From assembly GCF_011040495.1 (NCBI RefSeq), contig NZ_CP049037.1, forward strand, positions 1,364,001 through 1,428,000: DNA of 64,000 nucleotides, written 5' to 3'. Position numbers and translations under genes: made by a program. Positions 36,114 through 45,288 of this stretch are shown piece by piece. This DNA comes from Pseudohalocynthiibacter aestuariivivens. GTDB lineage: Bacteria > Pseudomonadota > Alphaproteobacteria > Rhodobacterales > Rhodobacteraceae. The notes below the pieces were generated by a model, which was not told the origin of the DNA, searched no databases, and worked only from the letters and a program-made list of their open reading frames with translations. Numbering within the stretch: position 1 is the first letter of the stretch; each line of letters begins with the position of its first letter.

Positions 36114-37484
36114 ATGAGCGACGTAAAAGCTGTCACAGGACTTCAATCTGGCGCGGGGAATTTTCGGGGGTATCATCAATCAGCACCCGCCCAAGCGGAT
36201 GAAGAGATCGCTCGGATCGGACCGGGAACCGCTGGTGGCGAATACATCCGCCGCTTCTGGCATCCGATCTACATCACCGAGGATCTGGGCGAGTTGCCCG
36301 AAGCAATCAAGATACTGGGCGAGGAGCTGGTTCTCTTCCGCTACGGTGACGGCAAACTGGGGCTGGTGCATAAATACTGTCCGCACCGGCGCGCATCCTT
36401 GGAATACGGCAAATGCGAGGATCGGGGCATTCGTTGCTGCTATCACGGCTGGCTGTTCGCCCCTGACGGAGAGATCTTGGAAACCCCGGCCGAGGATTCC
36501 AAGGCCGCCGACATGGTGCGCGAGCGGACTCGTCTGGGCGCCTACCCGGTGATCGAATGTCGCGGATTGATCTTTGCTTATATGGGTCCCCCCGAAAAGC
36601 AGCCCGAATTCCCGATCTACGACGCCTATCTCTATGACGGGATGACCAGCGCCACCTACAAGGCACCCTATACCTGCAACTGGATTCAGGTACTCGATGC
36701 GATCCTCGATCCGACGCACACCACCTATCTGCACAGCCAGAACAGCCACCCACAGTTCTCTGACGGAATGAAAGAGGACGGTGTGCTGAAATTCTACGAG
36801 CGCAACGAGAACCAGTTTCTCGGATCATCGACGCGGCGCATCGGTGACAACGCGTGGGTACGGGTGAATGAACTGATCCTGCCGAACTTTACGCAGGCCG
36901 GATCCGCCTATGCTGCCGACGGAACCGAGCAGCGGTATTTTGGGCGCTCCTGCTTTACCCGTTGGGTCGTGCCCGTCGATGACGAGAATTCGATCGTTTA
37001 CGCCTGGGCCAACTTTGGCGATCGCTGGGATCCGCACGAATACAACACCCGCGAAGGTCACGAGATGATCGAACAGGGCGAAGTGCTGGACCGCACGCCA
37101 GAGGAGAAGAAACGCTATCCGGCGGATTCCGAAGCGGTCGAAGGCATGGGACCGATTTCGACCCACAAGGGCGAAAACCTGATGCCAACCGACCGGGGTA
37201 TTTCACTTTATCGCCGCCGTATACGCAAACATATCCGCGATCTGGTCGAGGGGATCGAGCCGCCACAGCCTGTGCGAACCGGCGGGGAAACAGTGCGCAC
37301 CTATGGGCAGGACACCGTGCTAACCCGCCCGCCGCGCGGCGATGATGCCGATGACGCCTATCTGGAGAAAATCGGCGATGCGGTGATGCAGATCCAGTTT
37401 TCCACCGAGGCATTGGGAGACGACGTCCGCGACCAAGAGATCATCCGCCTGCTGAAGGAATTCGAAGCAGAAGGAGAGGTTTGA
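36114..37484 (+). CDS. Rieske non-heme iron oxygenase, alpha subunit
   Basis: A 456-residue terminal oxygenase. The Rieske cluster ligands are Cys89-x-His91 in CPHRRAS and Cys108-x-x-His111 in CCYHGW. The catalytic iron site is the DPTHTTYLH stretch near 200. The type resembles phthalate/vanillate-like one-component alpha subunits rather than naphthalene dioxygenases. It needs a reductase and ferredoxin; only a ferredoxin gene (49010) is seen in this cluster. The next gene overlaps its stop (TGATG). Substrate unknown; the ammonium-type transporters nearby suggest a nitrogen compound. Confidence 0.9.
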   Translation: MSDVKAVTGLQSGAGNFRGYHQSAPAQADEEIARIGPGTAGGEYIRRFWHPIYITEDLGELPEAIKILGEELVLFRYGDGKLGLVHKYCPHRRASLEYGKCEDRGIRCCYHGWLFAPDGEILETPAEDSKAADMVRERTRLGAYPVIECRGLIFAYMGPPEKQPEFPIYDAYLYDGMTSATYKAPYTCNWIQVLDAILDPTHTTYLHSQNSHPQFSDGMKEDGVLKFYERNENQFLGSSTRRIGDNAWVRVNELILPNFTQAGSAYAADGTEQRYFGRSCFTRWVVPVDDENSIVYAWANFGDRWDPHEYNTREGHEMIEQGEVLDRTPEEKKRYPADSEAVEGMGPISTHKGENLMPTDRGISLYRRRIRKHIRDLVEGIEPPQPVRTGGETVRTYGQDTVLTRPPRGDDADDAYLEKIGDAVMQIQFSTEALGDDVRDQEIIRLLKEFEAEGEV

Positions 37485-38497
37485 TGAAGGTTCACGTCAA
37501 GAACAACCGCTGGAAGCCGGGGTCATTTCCCAACACGCCCGAAGGAGAGGAGGTATTCACCATCACGCGGGCCAGACTGGATGATGCGCTGGCGGAATAT
37601 CCCGATCTGAAAGGCCGGGCCGACTATGTCGTGGATTGGGACACCGACAATTTTGCCAGTTCCATGCGGGATGCCGACGTCCTGCTGACATGGGACCTGC
37701 CGATGGCGGATCTGGCCACGGTTGCACCACGGCTGAAATGGATTCACTGCATCGGCGCCGGCGTCGAACACATGCTGCCGATCAGCGATTGGCTGCCCAA
37801 AGGCGTCGTCCTGACCAACAACAAAGGCGTACATGCAGCTAAGGCAGGTGAATTCGGGCTGATGGCGGTCTTGATGTTGCACTCAAAAATGCCAGCAATC
37901 GTCACCAACCAGCGCAACGAGGTTTATGACTCGCTCTACGCCTCGCCCATCGCCGGACGCACGTTGGTGGTGCTGGGCACAGGTAGTTTGGGCGGCGCTG
38001 GTGCCCAAGCGGTGCAAAAGCTGGGCGTACACGTGATTGGGGTAAATCGATCTGGCCAACCAGTCGACGGCTGCGACGAGGTGGTAACGACAGATCATCT
38101 GGATGAGGTATTGCCGCGCGCCGATTACCTGCTGATCGCAACGCCCGACACCCCGCAGACCCGCGGCCTGATGGACCGGCGGCGGCTGGATCTGATGAAA
38201 CCCGGCGCTGGTATCATCAACATCGGCCGCGAGGCCGTGATGGACTACGACGCCCTGTGCGACAAATTGCAGGATGGCAGCCTTGGCGGAGCAATCCTCG
38301 ATGTGTTCGACCCAGAGCCAATCGCTGCGGACTCGCGGCTATGGGCCACTCCGAACCTGATCATCACCCCGCACGTCTCGGCTGATGACGGCGATGCCTA
38401 CGTGCCGATGACGCTGGGATTGTTCTTTCGGAACATGCGCCTGTTTCTGGACGATCAGCCACTGCTGAACCCGGTACGACCAGAACTGGGATACTAA
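37484..38497 (+). CDS. D-2-hydroxyacid dehydrogenase family protein
   Basis: A 337-residue NAD(P)-dependent dehydrogenase. It has a GTGSLGGAGAQAV dinucleotide motif (near 166), catalytic Arg in NIGREAVMDYDAL, and the Glu/His pair in DPEP and ITPHVSADD. It would reduce a 2-keto acid or oxidise the 2-hydroxyacid. The ATG at 37484 overlaps the Rieske stop. It is coupled to the oxygenase and 35 bases before the 3-hydroxyisobutyrate dehydrogenase-like gene, so the three likely form one pathway. Confidence 0.9.
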   Translation: MKVHVKNNRWKPGSFPNTPEGEEVFTITRARLDDALAEYPDLKGRADYVVDWDTDNFASSMRDADVLLTWDLPMADLATVAPRLKWIHCIGAGVEHMLPISDWLPKGVVLTNNKGVHAAKAGEFGLMAVLMLHSKMPAIVTNQRNEVYDSLYASPIAGRTLVVLGTGSLGGAGAQAVQKLGVHVIGVNRSGQPVDGCDEVVTTDHLDEVLPRADYLLIATPDTPQTRGLMDRRRLDLMKPGAGIINIGREAVMDYDALCDKLQDGSLGGAILDVFDPEPIAADSRLWATPNLIITPHVSADDGDAYVPMTLGLFFRNMRLFLDDQPLLNPVRPELGY

Positions 38498-38532
38498 GGC
38501 GAAACGACGACCGATTGCATGAAAGGAAGGCC

Positions 38533-39435
38533 ATGAACATTGGGTTTATTGGACTAGGGGTAATGGGTGCGCCGATGGCGGGGCACCTGGCGGCAGCGGG
38601 ACACCAGTTGATTAGCTGCGTGAACAGATCCCCCGTGCCAGAGGGTCTGGCAGAACAGGGAATTCAGGTGGTTGATACCCCCGCCGACGTGGCTCGGCTG
38701 TCAGAGGTCGTGATCGTCATGGTCCCCGACACGCCGGATGTCGAGCGGGTGGTACGCGGCAAGGCCGGCCTGCTCGATGGGCTGCGCGCGGATACCTTGG
38801 TGATTGATATGAGCTCGATCAGCCCGATCATCACCGCTGAGCTTGCCCAAGCGGTCGAGGCGAAGGGTGCGCTATATCTGGATGCACCAGTCTCGGGCGG
38901 AGAGGTTGGAGCCAAGGCACAAAGTCTGACGATCATGGTCGGCGGCCCGCAAGACGCATTCGACCGCGCCCTGCCACTGTTCGAGATCATGGGCAAGAAT
39001 ATCACCCATATCGGGACGCATAACGGCGCCGGGCAGACCTGCAAGATCGCCAATCAGATCATCGTCGCACTGAATATCGAAGCAGTCAGCGAGGCGTTGG
39101 TCTTTGCGTCGCGGGCAGGTTGCGATCCCGCAGTGGTCCGTCAGGCACTGATGGGCGGTTTTGCCAGCTCGAAAATACTCGAGGTCCACGGCGAACGGAT
39201 GATCAACCGCACATTCGCGCCGGGCTTCCGCATCCGACTGCATCAAAAGGACCTGAACCTCGCGCTTGAGGCGGCGCGCGATCTGGGCGTCAGCTTGCCC
39301 GGAACCGCCAATTGCCAAACCCTGTTCAGTGCCGCCCATGCCCACGGCCATGACAATGATGATCATTCAGGACTGGTACAAGTGCTGGAGCTGATGGCAA
39401 ACCATGAAATCGGCGCATCAAAAGCAGCTGACTAA
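38533..39435 (+). CDS. 3-hydroxyisobutyrate/tartronate-semialdehyde reductase family dehydrogenase
   Basis: A 300-residue beta-hydroxyacid dehydrogenase with GFIGLGVMGAPMAGHL at the N-terminus, the substrate motif DAPVSGGEVGAKA and the catalytic lysine in NGAGQTCKIANQI. Family members act on 3-hydroxyisobutyrate, tartronate semialdehyde and related acids. ATG at 38533 has AAAGGAAGG directly upstream, which decides the start. Last gene of the Rieske operon. Confidence 0.9.
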   Translation: MNIGFIGLGVMGAPMAGHLAAAGHQLISCVNRSPVPEGLAEQGIQVVDTPADVARLSEVVIVMVPDTPDVERVVRGKAGLLDGLRADTLVIDMSSISPIITAELAQAVEAKGALYLDAPVSGGEVGAKAQSLTIMVGGPQDAFDRALPLFEIMGKNITHIGTHNGAGQTCKIANQIIVALNIEAVSEALVFASRAGCDPAVVRQALMGGFASSKILEVHGERMINRTFAPGFRIRLHQKDLNLALEAARDLGVSLPGTANCQTLFSAAHAHGHDNDDHSGLVQVLELMANHEIGASKAAD

Positions 39436-39446
39436 CGAGTGTGTAT

Positions 39447-39507
39447 TTGAAGATACGAATGGTTGCGTCTATAATATAGGCAGGTGGGAATTCCTCTCAT
39501 CTGCCTA
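39447..39507 (+). promoter_or_regulatory. Promoter and palindromic hairpin before the second Lrp gene
   Basis: TTGAAG (39447-39452) and a perfect TATAAT (39470-39475) are 17 bases apart. Just after lies an inverted repeat TAGGCAGGTG / CATCTGCCTA (39477-39486 and 39498-39507) with one G-U pair. It could be an autoregulatory operator or the terminator of the upstream operon. Confidence 0.6.
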
Positions 39508-39538
39508 GCTCTGCTGCGGCGGGGATTTAGCCAAACCA

Positions 39539-40069
39539 TTGAAAGATAATCCGATAGTCCGACCCGTCAAAAATGGCCCTCACAAGGGTATCCGCTCTCC
39601 CGGAGATGATCTGAACCAGAAAATCATCCGGCTGCTGCAACAGGACGGGCGCATGGCGTTTTCCGAGATCGCACAGCTTCTGGACGTGTCCGAGGGCACC
39701 ATCCGCAACCGCGTCAGTGGGCTGCGCGACAACAACATGCTGCACATCGTGGCGCTGGCAGATCCGGTGGTGAATGAATATTCAACCGACGCGATTATCG
39801 GCGTCAACGTCGCCCCCGGTGTGACCCCGGCAGAGATTGCCGCACAGCTTCAGGACGACTACCGCGTGGTGTTTATTCTGTGGGTGGCGGGCACCTTCGA
39901 TCTGGTGGTCGAAATCGTCAGCGACGACCACGAAGTTCTGAAGGATTTTCTGGAAGAAAAGATTTACCCCAATCCCGGCATTGCCAAGGCGGATGTAATG
40001 GTCGGGCTGAAGAACCTGAAAAACCAGTTCCTGCTAAAACATGACTGGCCGGACCAAAGCAGCAGTTGA
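39539..40069 (+). CDS. Lrp/AsnC-family regulator, paralogue of the one at 35357
   Basis: A 176-residue Lrp protein with an HTH (IIRLLQQDGRMAFSEIAQLL, then SEGTIRNRVSGL) and a RAM domain ending in KNLKNQFLLK. The start appears to be TTG at 39539, with GGCGGGGA about 13 bases upstream. It converges on the ProX gene of the next transporter operon across a terminator. The two paralogues bracket the Rieske operon, which suggests they control one pathway with different ligands or different promoters. Confidence 0.9.
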   Translation: MKDNPIVRPVKNGPHKGIRSPGDDLNQKIIRLLQQDGRMAFSEIAQLLDVSEGTIRNRVSGLRDNNMLHIVALADPVVNEYSTDAIIGVNVAPGVTPAEIAAQLQDDYRVVFILWVAGTFDLVVEIVSDDHEVLKDFLEEKIYPNPGIAKADVMVGLKNLKNQFLLKHDWPDQSSS

Positions 40070-40074
40070 TCATG

Positions 40075-40109
40075 GATATCGGGCAGCACGAGACGCACCG
40101 CCCGATATC
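40075..40109. terminator. Bidirectional terminator-like hairpin
   Basis: A perfect 10-bp repeat GATATCGGGC / GCCCGATATC encloses a 15-base loop between the convergent Lrp and ProX genes. It lies 10 bases past the ProX stop on the minus strand. Confidence 0.7.
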
Positions 40110-40118
40110 AGTATCCTG

Positions 40119-41108
40119 CTACTCGGCCGCGGCGCGGGCGGCAGCAATCCAACCATCAAATTCCTGCTGATGCGCTGCGATCCATTCAGCAACATGCGCG
40201 TCGATCTGCTCGATCGAATCCTCGCCCTGCTGCATTTTGTAATTCTGCGCAGACACATCATTGATCGGGATTTCTGCCAGTTCAAACAGTTTTTCCGCCG
40301 CCGGATTGGCATCTAGAAAATCGGCGTTGGCCAGAATGCGCAATTCGTTCACGGCAAAGCCCAGTTCGCGACCATCAAAAGTGGTGTCACCAGACCGGCC
40401 ATCCGGCAGCGAGGAATAAGGCACTTCGAGCCATTCCACATCCTGTCCCGGCACCATCACACCCGATACCCAGTAGGGCGTCCAAGTGTAATAGATGACG
40501 GCGCTACCGTCTGACTGACGTGCAATCGTGTCTGCGATGACGGCGTTATAGGCGCCTTGATTATGGGTGACAGTGTCGCGCATGCCGAACTCGGTCAGAT
40601 GATGTTCGATCACTCGCTCACAACCCCAGCCCGGCGGGCACCCGGCCAGATCAGCCGTGCCATCATCGTTCGCGTCAAAGCGGGCGGCAATTTCGGGGTC
40701 TTTCAGATCCTCCAGATTGGTGATGCCCGCATCATACGACCCCTTATCCACCAGATAGCCCTGCACAGCCCCACGGATAAGATGACCGACCCGGCGCATC
40801 GCATCTTCACCACCGGATTCTTCAAAGAACGCCTGATGCAACGGATCGTAGTGCACCGTCGTAAAGTCACCATCTCCTGCCCCGATCGCCAGGTGGATGG
40901 TCTGGTACTCCACCGATTGCGGATCGCCAATCTCGTAGCCCAGTTCGGACAGCGCGCTATAGATAATCTGGTTCTGAAACCGTTCTTCGAGGACAGTACC
41001 TTCGATCGGGCGGACGGTAACACCATTGCCGGGGCCATCGACAGCCCAGCTGGATGATGCCGTCGCGGCAGTCATTGCAAAACTGAAAATATATGTGGTC
41101 AGTTTCAT
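40119..41108 (-). CDS. ABC transporter substrate-binding protein, ProX-like
   Basis: A 329-residue periplasmic receptor with a short signal peptide (MKLTTYIFSFAMTAATASSSWA, cut after about 22). Family traits are the tryptophan-rich segment YYTWTPYWVSGV and the paired cysteines in GCPPGWGCE. It is the last gene of a six-gene leftward operon and the receptor of the ProW/ProV pair just upstream. The start at 41108 is chosen because the signal peptide begins there; a longer frame runs into the intergenic region. The ligand is probably a betaine-like compound. Confidence 0.9.
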   Translation of the reverse strand: MKLTTYIFSFAMTAATASSSWAVDGPGNGVTVRPIEGTVLEERFQNQIIYSALSELGYEIGDPQSVEYQTIHLAIGAGDGDFTTVHYDPLHQAFFEESGGEDAMRRVGHLIRGAVQGYLVDKGSYDAGITNLEDLKDPEIAARFDANDDGTADLAGCPPGWGCERVIEHHLTEFGMRDTVTHNQGAYNAVIADTIARQSDGSAVIYYTWTPYWVSGVMVPGQDVEWLEVPYSSLPDGRSGDTTFDGRELGFAVNELRILANADFLDANPAAEKLFELAEIPINDVSAQNYKMQQGEDSIEQIDAHVAEWIAAHQQEFDGWIAAARAAAE

Positions 41109-41175
41109 TTTCTTTGCACCTTTACTGTTGGAGGAATGGCCCATGTTATTGTGTGGTCGGGTCCGGCGGTGGGGC

Positions 41176-42159
41176 CTAGTTGCGCCGGGTGTTGGAAATC
41201 TCTGCCACCGGCGAACGGCGCAATGGATAGCTGAGCACACGCAGAACCAGCCCCAGCGGACCACCCTGCCACCAATGGCGGTGGCCACGGTGTCGACCCG
41301 ACTGGCCCAGCCCTTGGGTGATGCGGTCCAGCACAACGGCGAGGATGACGATGCCCAGCCCGCCGACAATGGCCTGTCCAGCATCAAGCCGGCCCATCGC
41401 GCGCAGCACTTCGTTACCCAACCCCTTGACCGCGATCATCGAGGCGATGACCACCATCGACAGCGACAGCATGATCGTTTGGTTCAGTCCGGCCATGATC
41501 GTCGACGTCGCGAGGGGCAATTCGACCTTGAACAGAATTTGCAGCGGTCCGGCACCGAACGCGCGGGCAGCCTCAACCACACTGGTATCGACCTGCCGGA
41601 TGCCAAGCGCGGTCAACCGGATCAAGGGCGGCAAAGCGAACACGATTGTCACGATCACACCCGATACGTTGCCAATGCCCACCAACATCACCACCGGCAC
41701 CAGATAGACAAACGCCGGAATGGTCTGCATCGTGTCCAGTACCGGACGGATGGCCCGTTCAAACCGGTCGGATTTCGCCGCCAGAATTCCCAGCGGCAGG
41801 CCAATCACGGCGCAGATCAACACCGCACTCAGAACAATGGCCAGTGTGGTCATCGCCAGCGGCCACGCATTGGGCCCCAGAAACCCCAGCGCCAGCAGGG
41901 CCACAAACACCAGAATCCCGGTACGTCGCCCAGCCGCTTGCCATGCGAGTAACGCCAGCATCAGAACCATCAGACCGGATGGCACGGACTGCAACGCAGC
42001 CTCGAACCCTTGGATAATTTCCGTCACGGTACGTTTGAATGGCTGGATCGCAGCCCGGTTGGCTGTGGCCCAGTCCTTGATCCCGTCGGCCCGGTCAGCA
42101 ATGCCCAGATCAATGTTCGCGAATGGGTCAAGCAGGTTAAAACGCGGTTGATCAGTCAT
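41176..42159 (-). CDS. ABC transporter permease, ProW family
   Basis: A 327-residue inner-membrane permease with one transport domain, in contrast to the fused permease at 2434. The coupling loop (VVEAARAFGAGPLQILFKVE) and MQTIPAFVYLVPVVML are characteristic of glycine betaine permeases. It follows the ATPase by 4 bases and precedes the ProX gene by 67. Confidence 0.92.
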   Translation of the reverse strand: MTDQPRFNLLDPFANIDLGIADRADGIKDWATANRAAIQPFKRTVTEIIQGFEAALQSVPSGLMVLMLALLAWQAAGRRTGILVFVALLALGFLGPNAWPLAMTTLAIVLSAVLICAVIGLPLGILAAKSDRFERAIRPVLDTMQTIPAFVYLVPVVMLVGIGNVSGVIVTIVFALPPLIRLTALGIRQVDTSVVEAARAFGAGPLQILFKVELPLATSTIMAGLNQTIMLSLSMVVIASMIAVKGLGNEVLRAMGRLDAGQAIVGGLGIVILAVVLDRITQGLGQSGRHRGHRHWWQGGPLGLVLRVLSYPLRRSPVAEISNTRRN

Positions 42160-42163
42160 TGTC

Positions 42164-43240
42164 TCAGGCTCCGTTCTGGTTTTTCCAACGGCCTTGAATG
42201 CCGCGGATCAGGGATTTTTTGGTGACAATCCCGACGACCTGCCCGTTGTCCTCGATAGCGAGGGGGGTATCGGTGTCGATTGACAGATCCGCCAACCGGT
42301 CCAGATCGTCGTCAGGCCGGGCGCGCAATGCAGCGGTCAGGTCAAACTGCCCTTCACGGGCCTCGAACGCGGCCAGCGGCTCCATCACGCGGGCTGCCGT
42401 CACTAGATTCAGCTTGGAAATTCCAGCAACGAATTCACGCACATAATCGTCAACGGGATTGGTGACGATTTCCTCAGGCGTTCCGATCTGAACCAGCACG
42501 CCGTCCTTCATCACGGCAATGCGGTCGCCAATGCGAATCGCTTCGTCCAGATCATGTGTGATGAACAAGGTTGTCTTGTTCATTCCTGTGGCCAGCGACT
42601 TGAATTCATCCTGCAACTGCCGCCGGATCAACGGGTCAAGCGCCGAGAACGGCTCGTCCATCAGCAGGATATGCGGATCAGCCGCAAGGGCACGTGCCAA
42701 CCCAACCCGTTGCTGCATCCCACCCGACAGTTCGTCCGGGTAACGATCCCCCCACCCGGTCAAATCGACAGTCGCAATGGCTTTGTCTGCGACGGCATGA
42801 CGAGTCTTGCGGTCGCGGCCACGCACCTCTAGCGAAAATGCAACATTGTCGCGCACCGTGCGGTGCGGCATCAGCGCCATGTTCTGAAACACCATGCCGA
42901 TCCGAGACGCGCGCATTTCGCGCAGCCCCGCCCGGTCGAGCGCGCCGATGTCGATCCCTTCAATCCGAACGGCCCCGGCGGTCGGCTCAATCAGTCGGTT
43001 AACATGCCGGATCAGCGTCGACTTGCCAGACCCGGACAGGCCCATGATGCAAAATATCTCGCCCGCTGCCACCGAGAACGACGCATCCTGAACGCCAATC
43101 ACACAGTTATATTGCTCCAACACCTCGGCTTTGGTCAGGTTGTCGCGATGTATGGCTTTCATGGCCTTGTCAGCCTGTCGGCCAAAAATCTTCCATAGAC
43201 CGTGACATTCGATCACAGCCGGGCTGTCCTGATGGGTCAT
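42164..43240 (-). CDS. ABC transporter ATP-binding protein, ProV family
   Basis: Walker A GLSGSGKST, signature LSGGMQQRVGLARALA and Walker B ILLMDEPFSALD are present, with the ProV N-terminal extension and a C-terminal CBS-like segment ending in DNGQVVGIVTKKSLIRGI. It is similar to the ATPase at 4575. An upstream start at 43300 would overlap the previous gene by 8 bases; the start at 43240 has a weak AGAGA upstream. The choice is uncertain. Confidence 0.92.
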   Translation of the reverse strand: MTHQDSPAVIECHGLWKIFGRQADKAMKAIHRDNLTKAEVLEQYNCVIGVQDASFSVAAGEIFCIMGLSGSGKSTLIRHVNRLIEPTAGAVRIEGIDIGALDRAGLREMRASRIGMVFQNMALMPHRTVRDNVAFSLEVRGRDRKTRHAVADKAIATVDLTGWGDRYPDELSGGMQQRVGLARALAADPHILLMDEPFSALDPLIRRQLQDEFKSLATGMNKTTLFITHDLDEAIRIGDRIAVMKDGVLVQIGTPEEIVTNPVDDYVREFVAGISKLNLVTAARVMEPLAAFEAREGQFDLTAALRARPDDDLDRLADLSIDTDTPLAIEDNGQVVGIVTKKSLIRGIQGRWKNQNGA

Positions 43241-43292
43241 TGCTGTATCTCTGTTATGATCGGATGCCGCGCGCGGCCCCGTGGGAGGATTG

Positions 43293-44093
43293 TCAAACAT
43301 GCGCAGGCCCGGTGGCAGACTCTTCGCGCATCATGTGCAGTATCTGCGCCTCCATTTCGGCGTAACCGGGCATGCTGACCATGTCTTCCTTGCTGGCGAT
43401 CCGCTGGCCCTTTTTGAACGCCGGGACCAGCTCCTCGCGGATGCGGCCCGGATGGCTGGACATGAAATAGATCCGATCAGCGAGAAAGATCGCCTCGGAG
43501 ATATCATGCGTGACCAGAACGATGGTGGTGTTCGAACTGGCCAGAATATCCAGCAACAATTCCTGCATATGCCACCGGGTTTCGGCATCCAGCGCACCAA
43601 ACGGTTCGTCCATCAGCAGGATCGCGGGATCATTGGCCAAGGTGCGGGCAATGGCGACCCGTTGCTTCATGCCGCCGGACAGCTGCTTGGGATACGCATC
43701 GGCAAAGGGCGTCAGACGCACCAGATCGATGAACTCATTCGCGCGGGTGCGTCGATCAGCGGCAGAAACACCATTCAGACGCATGCCATATTCGACATTT
43801 TGCTGCACTGTCAGCCACGGAAACGACGTATATCCCTGAAACACCATGCCCAGCTTGCGCCCGGGGCGATGGATTTCTTCACCATCCAGAACCACGCGGC
43901 CAGAGGTCGGCTTTACCAATCCGGCGGCGATCTGCAACAGCGTGGACTTGCCGCAGCCTGATGGCCCCAGCAGCACGACAAGCTCGTTTTCAGACACGCT
44001 GAGACTGGCGTCGGACAAGGCCTGCACCGGCGGCTTGCCGCGTGGGGCGAATATTTTGGATATGCCGTGAACGGCGAGTTTGGTCGAGGGCAT
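43293..44093 (-). CDS. ABC transporter ATP-binding protein, nitrate/sulfonate/taurine type
   Basis: A 266-residue ATPase with Walker A GPSGCGKST, signature LSGGMKQRVAIARTLA and Walker B ILLMDEPFGALD, closest in style to TauB/SsuB. It serves the permease and receptor encoded upstream. Its end overlaps or abuts the ProV gene, so two different importers are expressed together. Confidence 0.92.
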   Translation of the reverse strand: MPSTKLAVHGISKIFAPRGKPPVQALSDASLSVSENELVVLLGPSGCGKSTLLQIAAGLVKPTSGRVVLDGEEIHRPGRKLGMVFQGYTSFPWLTVQQNVEYGMRLNGVSAADRRTRANEFIDLVRLTPFADAYPKQLSGGMKQRVAIARTLANDPAILLMDEPFGALDAETRWHMQELLLDILASSNTTIVLVTHDISEAIFLADRIYFMSSHPGRIREELVPAFKKGQRIASKEDMVSMPGYAEMEAQILHMMREESATGPAHV

Positions 44094-44125
44094 TGGCGGA
44101 CCTTCCGAATATGGGGATGGTAATG

Positions 44126-44154
44126 GGGCTGGCCAGTCGCGATCCAGCCAGCCC
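44126..44154 (-). promoter_or_regulatory. Intercistronic stem-loop after the TauA-like gene
   Basis: GGGCTGGC and GCCAGCCC form a perfect 8-bp stem with a 13-base loop, beginning 12 bases after the receptor stop and before the ATPase start. No T-run follows on the transcribed strand. Confidence 0.6.
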
Positions 44155-44165
44155 GGTGTGATGGG

Positions 44166-45230
44166 TCAGCCGCGATAGCCGTCTGCGTAGAGATCGGCGT
44201 GCAACTTGCATTCGACACCAGTCGAGGCGGGGGAGGTGCGCTCGATCAGGCCGAATTTGACCCACCATTCGCTGACCAGTTGCCAGTGGTCGGCAATCTG
44301 CCCATTGCTCTGCCCGAACGGTGCTTCACCGGGGGCCGAACCGCAAAACCGCGCGGCCTCCATGAAGTCATAGACATAAAGCCCGCCGTCCAGAAATGTA
44401 CCCTCGGTGCCCAGCACCATTTCGACATCCTCAAGGCTCATCTTCATGCGATCCGCGATGATCTGATTGCCCTCGGCAGGGTTGTTTTTCCACCAGCTGA
44501 TGGCGTCATACATGGCCTTCAGCGTCTTGCGGGCGGTATCGGGACGCTCGGCGATGAACTCTGCGCCGAAATACAGCCCGTCAGCCACCACCGCCTGCTT
44601 CAGCCAATAAGGATCGGCGGAATCAGCGGCCATGCTGGATCCGGGGACTGTCTTTAGCACGTTCGAGCCATATGGCTCCCAGTATTCGGACGCCGCGACC
44701 GACCCGCCGACTTGTGCGGCGAATGCGTCATCGGCGATGATGTTCTTGTAGGTCACCGCGTCATAGGCGACGCCCTGTTGTTCCAGCCACATCGCCACGA
44801 ATATCTGCGCCAGCCCACCTTCCAGCACGGCGACTTCGGCACCTTTCAGGTCTTCGGCAGTCTCATACCCCGGAGACAGCACGATCTTGTCCGCGCCGTT
44901 CGACAGGTTTGCCAAGGCGACCAGCCGAATCGGCATGCCCCTCGCCACGCCGACGGGCGTAAATTCGGCCGTGTTGGACACCACGTCCATCTGACCCGCC
45001 GTGACAAGGTTGAAGCTTTCGAATGGGTCCTCAATCCGCTGATAAGACAGGTCCAGATCAGGCGCGAGGTCCTTTTCCATGGCGATGTACCAGAACCCGT
45101 AACCGGGCCATGTCAGACCGGAAATACGGACTTCTTCAGCAGCCTGCGCGCCCGTCGCGCCAAGAAAGGATAACGCCAGCCCTGCCAGCATGCCTCGTTT
45201 CGAATTCGAACCGTTGTTGCAAAATGTCAT
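44166..45230 (-). CDS. ABC transporter substrate-binding protein, NMT1/TauA-like
   Basis: A 354-residue periplasmic receptor with a signal peptide cut near residue 30 (FLGATGAQA-AEE). The body has the NMT1/SsuA layout: ISGLTWPGYGFWYIAMEKD, then DVVSNTAEFTPVGVARG. The family binds sulfonates, nitrate, pyrimidine precursors, aromatic acids and the like. The ATG at 45230 has GGAGGAAT just upstream, which fixes the start. Its importer is encoded together with the ProXVW importer. Confidence 0.9.
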   Translation of the reverse strand: MTFCNNGSNSKRGMLAGLALSFLGATGAQAAEEVRISGLTWPGYGFWYIAMEKDLAPDLDLSYQRIEDPFESFNLVTAGQMDVVSNTAEFTPVGVARGMPIRLVALANLSNGADKIVLSPGYETAEDLKGAEVAVLEGGLAQIFVAMWLEQQGVAYDAVTYKNIIADDAFAAQVGGSVAASEYWEPYGSNVLKTVPGSSMAADSADPYWLKQAVVADGLYFGAEFIAERPDTARKTLKAMYDAISWWKNNPAEGNQIIADRMKMSLEDVEMVLGTEGTFLDGGLYVYDFMEAARFCGSAPGEAPFGQSNGQIADHWQLVSEWWVKFGLIERTSPASTGVECKLHADLYADGYRG

Positions 45231-45288
45231 TGTGATTCCTCCAGTTGGGATTGCCCGCTCTTGATGGCGGGTCGGGTTATTGGGGTGT

